The position numbers were made by a program, and so were the translations under genes. The notes under the pieces are model-generated. The model saw only the letters and a program-made list of their open reading frames with translations, was not told the DNA's origin and did not search any database. A stretch of 64,000 nt of DNA from contig NZ_PKRP01000002.1 in the NCBI RefSeq assembly GCF_002855515.1, positions 186,001-250,000 on the forward strand. The letters are read 5' to 3'. This document shows positions 1 to 7,620 of this stretch, piece after piece (the stretch's first letter is position 1; every line of letters begins with the position of its first letter). Origin of the DNA: Rhizobium sp. TH135 (lineage in GTDB: Bacteria; Pseudomonadota; Alphaproteobacteria; Rhizobiales; Rhizobiaceae).

Positions 1-114
1 GGAGTAGGCTGAGAGCGTGCCCGGCAGGATGGGCGCGGCGATCGAACTGGTCGAGAGCAGCGAAGCAACTGCGAAGACCGAGGCTGCGACAGTGTTTTTA
101 TTCTTCTTGAACAT
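1..114 (-). CDS. secreted protein, N-terminal fragment (runs off window)
   Basis: Thirty-eight codons read leftward from an ATG at 112-114 and leave the window without a stop. A GGAGA Shine-Dalgarno sits a few bases upstream of the ATG. The peptide has a lysine-rich N-terminus (MFKKNK), a hydrophobic core of Ala, Val and Leu, and a likely signal-peptidase site after SIAA. It is therefore probably exported. The mature part lies outside the window, so the family cannot be named. Confidence 0.6.
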   Translation of the reverse strand, partial: MFKKNKNTVAASVFAVASLLSTSSIAAPILPGTLSAYS

Positions 115-442
115 CGCTATTCTCCGATTGTTGATCGTAGAATAGCTGTATTGATTGAATTATTGGTTCCGATGCTTGGAATATATACTGTAAATATGCA
201 AAACTATATTATAGTAAAATGCATTGGGTTGCGGCAACTCAGTTTTAACCAAGCCGCGCACAGGTCCTGCAATAAAAGGGAAATCCGCGGTTCGCTGACG
301 TCTCCCGTCTCACCGGTGAGAAGGCCTGCTAAAGTTACCATGATCTCAATCTGCCCAGATATGGAACGCCTTCACTCTTGCGCCGCTGCGCGTCAGTGCT
401 TACGGTCCGCAACGGGATCGGAAGCGAAACATAGCTGAAATC
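115..442. other. intergenic region, AT-rich, divergent promoters expected
   Basis: This 328-base gap separates a leftward secreted-protein gene from the rightward lipoprotein gene. Positions about 150-230 are strikingly AT-rich against a high-GC background, as expected for promoter DNA between divergent genes. I see no convincing gene. A 95-codon reading frame here has no Shine-Dalgarno or recognisable protein character. Confidence 0.5.
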
Positions 443-1618
443 ATGGTCGGATCAGAAATTACCACGCGGAGCTTCCTGCGCGCCGGAGCTTTGGCCTTGG
501 CGCTCGCCGGTCTCGCTTCCTGTCAGACGGACGACTTCAAGCCTGCAAGCGGCGAAGCCGGGGCTGCCGCCTCGACAGCCGCCAGCACGACCGGGCTTTA
601 CAATCAGACACTGGGTTCCGGTCCGGTCAAGATTGCCTACCTCGGCATCCGCCGTCAGGATCAGCACAGCCGCCAGGCCGACAGCGAGTATCGCGATGGC
701 GCGGCACTGGCCGTCAACACGCTCGGCCCCGACGTCGTCAAGCTGACAATGCTGGAGACCCTCGATAAGCCTGAGGCGATCGAGGCTGCCACCAAGACGC
801 TCGCACGCCAGCAGGTCGCTCTCATCATCACCACCGCGCGCGGTGCGGAATTCGAGGCCATCCAGCGCGGCCTAGGTGGGCTTCAGGTCCCGATGGTCGC
901 GTTCCAGACCAATGACGCTGTCCTGCCTCCGGATGTCTACGCATTCGTATCCAGCCCGTCCGACAGCCTGATCGAGAGCGCATCCTTCGCCATGGCCGAA
1001 GGCGCGACGCATGCCGTGATCCTGGCGTCATCGCCGGCCGAGAAGCTGGAAGCCGAGCGGATTGCCCGCCAGGTCAAGGCGTTCGGCGGCAAGGTCGAGC
1101 CGATCGTCGAGCTTGCCGGCGGCGCTCTTCCGGCAAAGGCGCTGGCTTCCTGGAGCAAGGCTGACATGGTCGTGCTGATGCCCGGCGTCAAATCGCCCGG
1201 CGAAGTCTTGAAGAAGGCCGATGCCGCCAAGCCTCCGCGCCCTGGCCGTCGCGTGGTCGCCAGTTCCGTGCTCACGCCCCAGGACCTGAACGAGCCGAAG
1301 CTGACCGGCGCCATCGTCTGTCGCTATGACCAGAATGTGCAGGCCCGGATCGGCAGCCGGTATATGGCAAGCTATGGCATGCCGGCCTCTGCCCAGGCAG
1401 GATATGGTTTCGATGCCATGGCAATGGCGATCGGTCTTGCCGGGCGTTTCGGCGAGGTCGCCTTCGCACCCGAGCGCATCATGTCTCCGGACGGGTTCTC
1501 TGGATCGCTCGGGGTCTTCCGTCTGGAAGGCGAGCGCAAGGTTCGGCGCAACTGCGATATCTTCAAAGTTGCCAAGGGCTCCTATGTCTTCTTCCAGAAA
1601 GCACCGCCAACACTGTGA
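443..1618 (+). CDS. lipoprotein with type I periplasmic-binding fold (LpoA/branched-chain amino-acid binding-like)
   Basis: 391 residues. The N-terminus is a lipoprotein signal: basic start, hydrophobic stretch, and lipobox LASC with the lipidated Cys near residue 27. An Ala/Ser/Thr-rich linker follows. From about residue 60 the protein shows the alternating beta-alpha pattern of a type I periplasmic-binding protein, with KIAYLGI, then a YRDGAALAV helix, and VALIITTARG further on. In alphaproteobacteria such lipoproteins are annotated as ABC substrate-binding proteins or penicillin-binding-protein activators. No permease or ATPase gene is adjacent, which favours a structural or activator role, but the ligand is unknown. 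The ATG at 443 follows the AT-rich intergenic region. Confidence 0.75.
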   Translation: MVGSEITTRSFLRAGALALALAGLASCQTDDFKPASGEAGAAASTAASTTGLYNQTLGSGPVKIAYLGIRRQDQHSRQADSEYRDGAALAVNTLGPDVVKLTMLETLDKPEAIEAATKTLARQQVALIITTARGAEFEAIQRGLGGLQVPMVAFQTNDAVLPPDVYAFVSSPSDSLIESASFAMAEGATHAVILASSPAEKLEAERIARQVKAFGGKVEPIVELAGGALPAKALASWSKADMVVLMPGVKSPGEVLKKADAAKPPRPGRRVVASSVLTPQDLNEPKLTGAIVCRYDQNVQARIGSRYMASYGMPASAQAGYGFDAMAMAIGLAGRFGEVAFAPERIMSPDGFSGSLGVFRLEGERKVRRNCDIFKVAKGSYVFFQKAPPTL

Positions 1619-1762
1619 TCACCACAGCGTGACCTGATCTAACGACCGTCATCTTCCGTTTACATTGTCGTGGAACCGACACATTCTCTGTGCCGGAGTA
1701 ACCGATGCTGTGCTGGCGAGGAGGCTGGCGGCGCTAAACGGTTTAAGGTGGAGCATGGCCCA

Positions 1763-2299
1763 ATGAGCGAAGTACAGCTGACCGCTGAGGGCGAGCGCTA
1801 TGCAGGGCGCTTGCGCGTCCTCCATTGGTTGATTGCAGGTCTCGTGCTGGCAACATGGCCGCTCGGGCTCATGATCGGCTTCGTCAAGGACGACGTGAAG
1901 CTCGACTTTTATCTGGTGCATGAGAGCCTCGGCTTCCTTGTGCTCTGGCTCATGCTGCTGCGAATAGGAACACGGCTGACGAGCGGGGCCCCCTTGGTCG
2001 AGGCGCCGCCGCTGGAGATGGCCGCCGCCCACCTCGTCCACGGTCTTCTCTACATCTTCCTGATCGTCATGCCGGTGTCGGGTTTCCTGGCAACGAACGC
2101 GCACGGATTTCCGCTGAACTGGTTTGGCCTATTCACCGTGTGGAGCCCGATCGGCAAGTCGCCGGATATTGCCGGCACTTTGTCGGCCATCCACGAATGG
2201 AGTGCATGGATCCTTTTGGCGCTCTTCGCGTTGCATTTTGCGGCGGTGATTTTCCACCACGTGATCCGCCGTGACCGAACGCTCTATCGTATTTTGTAA
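1763..2299 (+). CDS. cytochrome b561 family membrane protein
   Basis: 178 residues when started at the ATG at 1763. An upstream in-frame ATG at 1670 would add a 31-residue Cys/Arg-rich stretch without family character. Four hydrophobic segments are visible. Histidines sit at the places expected for two b-type haems: LHWLIAG near the first helix, VHESLGF at the second, AAHLVHGLLY at the third, and HEWSAW with ALHFAAV in the fourth. The family passes electrons from quinol or superoxide to periplasmic partners in the inner membrane. The stop is only 17 bases before the next ATG, so it may be co-transcribed with the RibD-type reductase and could serve it as redox partner. That link is inference. 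Confidence 0.82.
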   Translation: MSEVQLTAEGERYAGRLRVLHWLIAGLVLATWPLGLMIGFVKDDVKLDFYLVHESLGFLVLWLMLLRIGTRLTSGAPLVEAPPLEMAAAHLVHGLLYIFLIVMPVSGFLATNAHGFPLNWFGLFTVWSPIGKSPDIAGTLSAIHEWSAWILLALFALHFAAVIFHHVIRRDRTLYRIL

Positions 2300-2316
2300 T
2301 TCAGGACGGGATCTCG

Positions 2317-3126
2317 ATGCGTAAGATCGACATGACGGATCAGCTGTGGGCACGCCTGCTTGCGATGCGCGGCAGCGCTGGCCATGCGATATCGGATGAT
2401 GCCGACCCTGTCATGGCCCTCTATGCGCACATTGCCGCAGCCGAAGATGGCTTTGTCCTCGCCCAGGTTGGCCAATCGCTGGATGGTCGCGTGGCGACCC
2501 CGTCCGGTGACGCACGGGATATCTCGGGACCTGAAGGAATTGCGCATCTGCATCGCTGTCGCGCCTTGGTGGAGGCCGTCATCGTTGGTGTCGGAACCGT
2601 CAAATGCGATGATCCGCGCCTGTCCGTTCGGGCCGTGAAGGGCCCCAATCCCGTTCGCGTCGTCATCGATTGTGGTGCGGAACTCACCGGAGACGAACAA
2701 TTGTTCGCCGATGGTGGTGCGCCCGTGATCCTCATCCAGTCAGATGATGCGCCGACCAAAGCCTACGACGCCGACGTGATCAGGGTGAAGCGGGGCGAGG
2801 GCGGACTTGATCCGCAGGATATTCTCGACGCACTCGCTGCCCGTGGTCTTAGGCGCATCCTCGTGGAAGGCGGCGCCCGGACGATCGCCCGCTTCATTGA
2901 AGCCGGGCTTGTTGACCGCCTACATGTGGCGATCGCGCCCTTGATCATCGGTTCTGGCCCTGCCGGCATCGCACTGTCACCGATTGAGCGGCTCTCCAGC
3001 GCTCATCGGCCCGCCGCCAAGGTTTATGGCCTCGGCAGCGACATTCTCTTCGACTGTGACCTCAAGGGCCCGTCACGTTCAGTTTCTCGGCAGGGCGAGG
3101 ATATCCGTGTGGCCGACCACGCATGA
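2317..3126 (+). CDS. RibD C-terminal-type NADPH-dependent pyrimidine reductase, free-standing
   Basis: 269 residues. After about 55 N-terminal residues the RibD_C/dihydrofolate-reductase-like fold begins at AQVGQSLDGRVAT. It continues with VIVGVGTVKCDDPRL, NPVRVVID and ILVEGGARTIARF, all hallmarks of the reductase half of RibD. The deaminase half with its zinc motif is absent. The family reduces the ribosyl group of a diaminopyrimidine in riboflavin synthesis, and relatives act in other pathways. The 3' end overlaps the convergent methyltransferase gene by 48 bases. A GGACGGG motif precedes the ATG. With GTP cyclohydrolase II and a PTPS-like protein nearby, a dedicated role in a modified pyrimidine/pterin pathway is likely, but the substrate is not known. 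Confidence 0.8.
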   Translation: MRKIDMTDQLWARLLAMRGSAGHAISDDADPVMALYAHIAAAEDGFVLAQVGQSLDGRVATPSGDARDISGPEGIAHLHRCRALVEAVIVGVGTVKCDDPRLSVRAVKGPNPVRVVIDCGAELTGDEQLFADGGAPVILIQSDDAPTKAYDADVIRVKRGEGGLDPQDILDALAARGLRRILVEGGARTIARFIEAGLVDRLHVAIAPLIIGSGPAGIALSPIERLSSAHRPAAKVYGLGSDILFDCDLKGPSRSVSRQGEDIRVADHA

Positions 3127-3876
3127 ACTGCCGGGTTCTCGCACCTTCTCCCGCCTGAACTGCAACCAGGCCTTGATCTCGTCCGTCGTCAGGCTGCCGA
3201 TTTCCAGCAATGGCTTCTCCAGCCCCTCTAGAAAAGCGAGCTGAAGCGCAGCTTCGTCAGGCCCCATGACCCAGGGACTGGTGGCGACGGTAACGCGGTA
3301 GCGCAGGTTCTCGAACGCAAGCCTCAGATGCTCTGTAGCATCGGGGCCGAGCGCCGGGCCAAAGCCCTTGTCCAGACGTTGATGCTGGTTGAAGTCAATG
3401 GTCACCTGCCCGTCGAGGGGATGCCGGATCGACCATTCCATGACCCCATCATAGTTCAACGCGGCATAGACCCCGGTCTTGCTGCGGGCGAGGGTGTCGG
3501 CAAAACGATTGCAGAAGTCGGCGGAGCACAGGTCGAACAGAGCGGACGCCGTGACCATCGTCACCTCCGCAAGCGGTAGTTCTTCGATCTGGTTCAGATC
3601 AAACTGGCGAAAGGCAACGTCGCCGGCGCCGCCGGCACGACGCTCCGCTTCCGCTAGAAGCAGGGGATCGTAGTCGAGTAGCTGCCACTGCGCGGTCCGC
3701 GGCACGCGGTCGGAGAGGCTGCGCCAGGTGGAGCCTGTTCCGCAGCCGATATCGATGATCACGGATGCTTGCACCTCCTCCAGATGGCGCGAAAACCTCT
3801 CGACCATCGATGCGTCGCGCGCCCTCAGGTCGACGGGTTCGCGTAATGCCAGCCAGTCCTTGTCGAAACCGCTCAT
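3079..3876 (-). CDS. class I SAM-dependent methyltransferase
   Basis: 265 residues. Motif I of the Rossmann methyltransferase fold is clear (IDIGCGTGS, residues about 41-49). An acidic LLDYDP follows at the second strand, where the ribose of SAM binds. Further on are FDLNQIEEL and TMVTASALFDL. The start ATG at 3874-3876 overlaps the glycosyltransferase stop (ATGA), so the two are translationally coupled. It is the last gene of the leftward dehydrogenase-PTPS-glycosyltransferase-methyltransferase operon. It probably methylates the small molecule made there, but nothing in the sequence fixes whether on O, N or C. Its last codons are read in antisense to the RibD-type gene. Confidence 0.8.
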   Translation of the reverse strand: MSGFDKDWLALREPVDLRARDASMVERFSRHLEEVQASVIIDIGCGTGSTWRSLSDRVPRTAQWQLLDYDPLLLAEAERRAGGAGDVAFRQFDLNQIEELPLAEVTMVTASALFDLCSADFCNRFADTLARSKTGVYAALNYDGVMEWSIRHPLDGQVTIDFNQHQRLDKGFGPALGPDATEHLRLAFENLRYRVTVATSPWVMGPDEAALQLAFLEGLEKPLLEIGSLTTDEIKAWLQFRREKVREPGSSCVVGHTDILALPRN

Positions 3877-4916
3877 GCTATTCTGTCCAATGTGTTGGAA
3901 ATGATCTTGGCCGTCTGCGCCCAGTCCGGCAGAAGCGCGCCCGCTTGCAGAGACGCGGCAGCCCGTGCCTGCCGTTCCCTCGGATCGCTGAGCAATCGGC
4001 GGAGGGCTGACGCAAATGCCGTGACATCATCGACAGGAACGAGGATGCCGGCATCCTCTGGCACGACCTCAGGCACGGCGCCGGCATGGCAGGCCACGAT
4101 CGGAAGCCCATGCGAGAGCGCCTCGGCGAACACCATGCCATAGCCTTCGTAGCGGCTGGCGAGCGCAAAGATATCCGCCGTGGCGAAATAGGTTCGCGGA
4201 TCCGCGACTTCGCCTGCGAGCGTCACCCGCTCGCCAAGCTCAAGCGTCTCTACTTGATGAGCCAGAGCCGCGCTCGTTGCCGGATCCAGCGTCTTGCTGC
4301 CGACGATCGTCGCCTGCCAGGGGAGATCCTCCACCGACTTCAGCGCAGCCAGAAGCACGTCATGGCCCTTGCGGCGTGACAGCGTTCCAACCGACAGGAT
4401 GTGCGGCATCGAGCTGGAGGCTTGCGCCGTTGCGGCCTTCTCCGTGCCGGGAAGCGCGACTGTGATATCGGAAGCTTGGACATCATAATTTGCCGCAAGT
4501 TCGCGCGCCGTCATCGGTGAGGTGACGACCACGTGACGGACAGTGGCAAGAGCCGCCCGCTCGCGTTCGTGAAAATGGCGCTGTTCGTCGTCCGACAGGC
4601 CGGTCTCCAGCGCCAGCGGATGATGCACGAGCGCAACGATCCGCAGCCTGTCAGCCTCGACCTGAGCCCATGCATCGAGCACCCCGAAGGCCAAGCCGTC
4701 GATGACAACGAGCGCCCCGTCCGGCAGGGAGGACAAAGCCTCACCCGCGCTGCGGAGCGTGTCCTCCGTCGGCACCGGGAAGCCGTCCCCAAGCGGCAGG
4801 AGTTTCACCTGCCAGCCAAGAGCCTGAAGCCCATCGATCACCTGACGATCATAGCCATAGCCACCGGTCTTCAGCGAAAGATCACCCGGATAGGCAAAGA
4901 CCAGCGAACGGCTCAA
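3873..4916 (-). CDS. glycosyltransferase family 4 (GT-B fold)
   Basis: About 347 residues. I choose the TTG at 4914-4916 because it overlaps the upstream stop as TTGA, matching the coupling of the next junction. A longer frame to 4979 would overlap the upstream gene by 67 bases. The N-domain begins FAYPGDLSLKTGGYGYDR, with the glycine-rich acceptor loop. The C-domain carries ILSVGTLSRRKGHDVL and the E-x7-E donor-binding motif in SRYEGYGMVFAEAL, then GLPIVACHAGAVPEVV, all typical of GT4 retaining enzymes using nucleotide sugars. It likely glycosylates the product of the neighbouring reductase, PTPS-like and dehydrogenase genes. Acceptor and sugar are unknown. Confidence 0.85.
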   Translation of the reverse strand: MSRSLVFAYPGDLSLKTGGYGYDRQVIDGLQALGWQVKLLPLGDGFPVPTEDTLRSAGEALSSLPDGALVVIDGLAFGVLDAWAQVEADRLRIVALVHHPLALETGLSDDEQRHFHERERAALATVRHVVVTSPMTARELAANYDVQASDITVALPGTEKAATAQASSSMPHILSVGTLSRRKGHDVLLAALKSVEDLPWQATIVGSKTLDPATSAALAHQVETLELGERVTLAGEVADPRTYFATADIFALASRYEGYGMVFAEALSHGLPIVACHAGAVPEVVPEDAGILVPVDDVTAFASALRRLLSDPRERQARAAASLQAGALLPDWAQTAKIISNTLDRIA

Positions 4917-5311
4917 AGATCGGCCTCGTACCAGCCGCGGGCGGCGTGGGATTCGTGCAGGGTCACTTTCAGCCGGCAAATGCGGTGGCTTCCAGGGCCG
5001 AGACGCTTGTCGGAAACTGCCTGCGCCAACTGGTCGAAGATGTGCTTGGCGATGACTTCCGTCGTGCTCACCTTACCTTTGAACACCTCGACTTCGTCGA
5101 GGTTCTGGTAGTTGAGCGGCTTCAACACCTCGGACAGCACCGTCGTCGCAGCACCGATATCGACTGCCAACCCATCCTCGTCCACATCCCGGGTGAAGAA
5201 CGCGGCATCCACGACGAAGGTCGCTCCGTGCATTCCCTGGGCCGGACCGAAGACCGGGCGCGGCAGGCTGTGGGCGATCATGATGTGGTCTCGAACTTCA
5301 ACGGCGAACAT
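4913..5311 (-). CDS. PTPS/QueD-like protein with canonical catalytic residues replaced
   Basis: 132 residues, about the size of 6-pyruvoyl-tetrahydropterin synthase/QueD. It follows that fold: IAHSLPR at the first zinc histidine, MHGATF at the second block, LNYQNLDEV at the active-site block, then STTEVIAKHIF and a C-terminal HESHAARGWYEA. Against the family signatures (C-x3-HGH and LDHKNLD), the HGH third residue is Ala30, the catalytic Cys position is Ala24, and the Asp-His pair reads Asn-Tyr. The usual lyase chemistry is therefore unlikely. It may bind a pterin or catalyse something different. The ATG at 5309-5311 has an AGAGAG Shine-Dalgarno and lies 13 bases after the dehydrogenase. Confidence 0.8.
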   Translation of the reverse strand: MFAVEVRDHIMIAHSLPRPVFGPAQGMHGATFVVDAAFFTRDVDEDGLAVDIGAATTVLSEVLKPLNYQNLDEVEVFKGKVSTTEVIAKHIFDQLAQAVSDKRLGPGSHRICRLKVTLHESHAARGWYEADL

Positions 5312-5324
5312 GAGCTCTCTTTCG

Positions 5325-6326
5325 TCAGTAGCGGATGCGATGGCACAAGGTGTCCTGTGTGGACAAGATACGTGCGTAAGCGGCGGGCAGTTCAGAAAAT
5401 GTGGTCTCTCCGGAAATGAGACGGTCGAGTTTGACGTCGAGCAGCAGATCGAGCGCCTTGGCCATCCGGCGGGCATAGCTCCAACGCGCCCGTCGGGAGG
5501 GCGGAATGGATCCCACCTGCGAGCTGACGAGCGAAAGCCGCTTGGAATGGAACGAGCCGCCGAGCGATATCGTCACCGGCCGATCGCCATACCAGCTGGC
5601 CTCGACGATTTTCGCTTCGACACCGGCGTGTGCGATGGCATTCTGCAAAGCACCCGCAGACGCCGTGGCATTCACCAGTACGTCGAATTCGCCGTCGAGA
5701 CGGTCGGCTTCGGAAAATGTCAGGCCGAGATCCGCCGCCAGACCCTGCCTTTTCGTATCCAGGTCGACCAGCACAGTCTCGGTGCCCACGATACGGGACG
5801 AGAGGTAGGCAACCAGCGAGCCAACCACGCCGGCCCCAAAGACGGCCACGCGATCTCCCGGCTGGATGCCGGCATCCCAGACGATATTGAGCGCCGTCTC
5901 CATATTGGCGGCGAGCACGGCACGACGCGGCGGCAGCATGTCCGGCAGTGGCGTCACCTGGTCGACGGGAAGGATGAAGCGGTCCTGATGGGGGTGAAGC
6001 GCAAAGACCTTCTTGCCGACCAGTTCTTCCGGCCCGGCCTCAATCTGCCCCACGGCCGCATAGCCATATTTGATCGGGAAGGGGAAGGTGCCTTCCATGT
6101 GCGGTCCGCGCATCCGCTCGAATTCGCTCTCCGGCACCTCGCCTCGAAAGATCAGGGACTCGGTCCCACGGCTGATCCCGCTATAAAGCGTTCGCACGAG
6201 AACGTCGTTTGGAGAGCGTGCTGGCAGGCGCTCTTGGCGCAGCTGGCAGATTTCCTTGGCTTCAAACCAGAGCGCAGACACGGTTTCACCGTCGGATACG
6301 GTTTGTTCATTGATCTCGAACTTCAA
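5325..6326 (-). CDS. medium-chain dehydrogenase, zinc-less, BchC-like
   Basis: 333 residues. The N-terminal GroES-like domain contains LYSGISRGTESL, the form seen in BchC-type dehydrogenases. The cysteine that binds catalytic zinc in classical alcohol dehydrogenases is missing there. The nucleotide domain has the Rossmann motif VAVFGAGVVGSLVA followed by VLVDLD, suggesting NAD(P). The start is a TTG at 6324-6326 with GGGGG upstream; no suitable in-frame ATG lies nearby. It is first in the leftward operon with the PTPS-like, glycosyltransferase and methyltransferase genes, divergent from ribA-like. It probably oxidises or reduces a side chain of the pathway intermediate. The substrate is unknown. 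Confidence 0.8.
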   Translation of the reverse strand: MKFEINEQTVSDGETVSALWFEAKEICQLRQERLPARSPNDVLVRTLYSGISRGTESLIFRGEVPESEFERMRGPHMEGTFPFPIKYGYAAVGQIEAGPEELVGKKVFALHPHQDRFILPVDQVTPLPDMLPPRRAVLAANMETALNIVWDAGIQPGDRVAVFGAGVVGSLVAYLSSRIVGTETVLVDLDTKRQGLAADLGLTFSEADRLDGEFDVLVNATASAGALQNAIAHAGVEAKIVEASWYGDRPVTISLGGSFHSKRLSLVSSQVGSIPPSRRARWSYARRMAKALDLLLDVKLDRLISGETTFSELPAAYARILSTQDTLCHRIRY

Positions 6327-6417
6327 ACTGCGACCCCCACGCCCTATTTACTCATCCGACTGGAACGTATCGCGACAGCGGGCATTTTGTTCCATAGCCG
6401 TCATCAAAATAAATTTA

Positions 6418-6452
6418 CGACGGTAGCGCAAACCGTCGCCGGAACTCCGGCG
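6418..6452 (+). promoter_or_regulatory. two adjacent stem-loops in the leader of the ribA-like gene
   Basis: CGACGGT (6418-6424) pairs with ACCGTCG (6432-6438) around a 7-base loop. CGCCGG (6437-6442) pairs with CCGGCG (6447-6452) around AACT. The two stems share two bases, so they may be mutually exclusive. They lie 34-68 bases upstream of the ATG in the divergent intergenic region. The conserved FMN-riboswitch boxes are not recognisable, so this is not a standard RFN element. Function unknown. Confidence 0.4.
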
Positions 6453-6485
6453 TAATGGTTGCCACTGATAGGGAGAGTATGCCTC

Positions 6486-7592
6486 ATGTCCATTTCAAGC
6501 CAGCCCGCCTTTCATTTTCCGACCGCCGAGATCGAAGTTGAACGCGCCGTAGCCGAGTTGCGCTACGGGCGGCCCGTCGTTGTCACCGAGGGGGAGAGAA
6601 AGCTAGCGGTCGTGGCGCTGGATTGCGTAGCGCCCTCCCTCTTCGACCAGTTCGCGGAAGTCACCGAAAACCGCCATAGCCTGTTGCTGACTGCACCGCG
6701 CGCCACGCGCCTCGGTATCTCCGGCAACCGTGACGTGGTGACACCGCTCGCAGGTCTGTCCTTCGATGATGCGTCGCGTATGGCTTACGCACTCGGCGCT
6801 GAGCGTCCGGCAGTTTGGCAGCCCGCCGATACCCTGGCAACGCAGTCGACCGAACTGGCGCGTCTGGCCCTGCTGCTTCCCGCCATGGTTCTGGCTGACG
6901 TCACGGCGATCGGCGATCGCTTTGCTGCGTGCTGCGAGATTGCATCGAGCCGCCTGAAGGGCGCCGATGTCGCCCGCCAGCGCTTCGAGAAGATCGTTCG
7001 CACCCGCGTGCCGCTCAAGGATCTCGGCGATTCTGACTTCGTCGTCTTCCGCGGCGGTCTGGCCCAGAAGGATCAGGTGGCAATCATCGTCGGCAAGCCG
7101 GACGTGTCGAAGACCGTGCCGATCCGCATCCACTCCTCCTGCATCACGGGCGATCTCTGCGGCTCGCTGAAGTGCGACTGCGGCGACCAGCTGCGCAATG
7201 GTCTCACCCTGCTGAAGCAGGCCGGCGGTGGCGTTTTGCTCTATCTCGACCAGGAAGGTCGCGGCACCGGCATCGGCGCCAAGATGCGCGCCTACGGCTA
7301 CCAGCATCTCGGTCTCGACACGATCGACGCTGATGCCGAACTCGGTCTGGCCGAGGATCACCGCCGTTATGAGGCGGCAGTCGCCATGCTTCGTCATCTT
7401 GGGATCGCCCGGGTCGCCGTCTACACCAACAATCCGACCAAGATCGCCGGCCTTGAACTGGGCGGCATCGAGGTAGAGGCGCGCTCACCCGTGACCGGAC
7501 GCGTCACCGCGGAGAACGAAAACTACCTGCGCACGAAGACACTCCGCGCCGGCCATATGCTGGATCTGGAAACACTGGTCGCTGCAGAGTAA
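6486..7592 (+). CDS. GTP cyclohydrolase II with degenerate RibB-like N-terminal domain
   Basis: 368 residues from the ATG at 6486 (GGGAGAG, 8-base spacing). Residues about 170-368 are GTP cyclohydrolase II: the zinc-cysteine block SSCITGDLCGSLKCDCGDQL, then DQEGRGTG and YTNNPTKIAGLE. This activity opens GTP to a diaminopyrimidine and is the first step of riboflavin synthesis. The first ~165 residues resemble a DHBP-synthase domain in length and opening (RYGRPVVVTEGER) but lack its acidic DDEDRENEGD active-site run, so RibB activity is not expected. It could be the housekeeping RibA. Its position beside the RibD-type reductase and PTPS-like operon argues for a dedicated copy. It is probably co-transcribed with the next two genes. 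Confidence 0.85.
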   Translation: MSISSQPAFHFPTAEIEVERAVAELRYGRPVVVTEGERKLAVVALDCVAPSLFDQFAEVTENRHSLLLTAPRATRLGISGNRDVVTPLAGLSFDDASRMAYALGAERPAVWQPADTLATQSTELARLALLLPAMVLADVTAIGDRFAACCEIASSRLKGADVARQRFEKIVRTRVPLKDLGDSDFVVFRGGLAQKDQVAIIVGKPDVSKTVPIRIHSSCITGDLCGSLKCDCGDQLRNGLTLLKQAGGGVLLYLDQEGRGTGIGAKMRAYGYQHLGLDTIDADAELGLAEDHRRYEAAVAMLRHLGIARVAVYTNNPTKIAGLELGGIEVEARSPVTGRVTAENENYLRTKTLRAGHMLDLETLVAAE

Positions 7593-7620
7593 GCTTCGAG
7601 CGGGCAGGGAGGATTACAGG

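Noticed and set aside
151..438. 95-codon frame in the first intergenic region
   Set aside because: No Shine-Dalgarno, atypical composition, and it covers the AT-rich promoter region.
5112..6455. Rightward frame of 447 codons opposite the dehydrogenase and PTPS-like genes
   Set aside because: Composition is typical of antisense in high-GC DNA, whereas the minus-strand frames show clear family motifs.
6327..6485. FMN riboswitch before the ribA-like gene
   Set aside because: I looked for the conserved RFN boxes and found only two simple hairpins.
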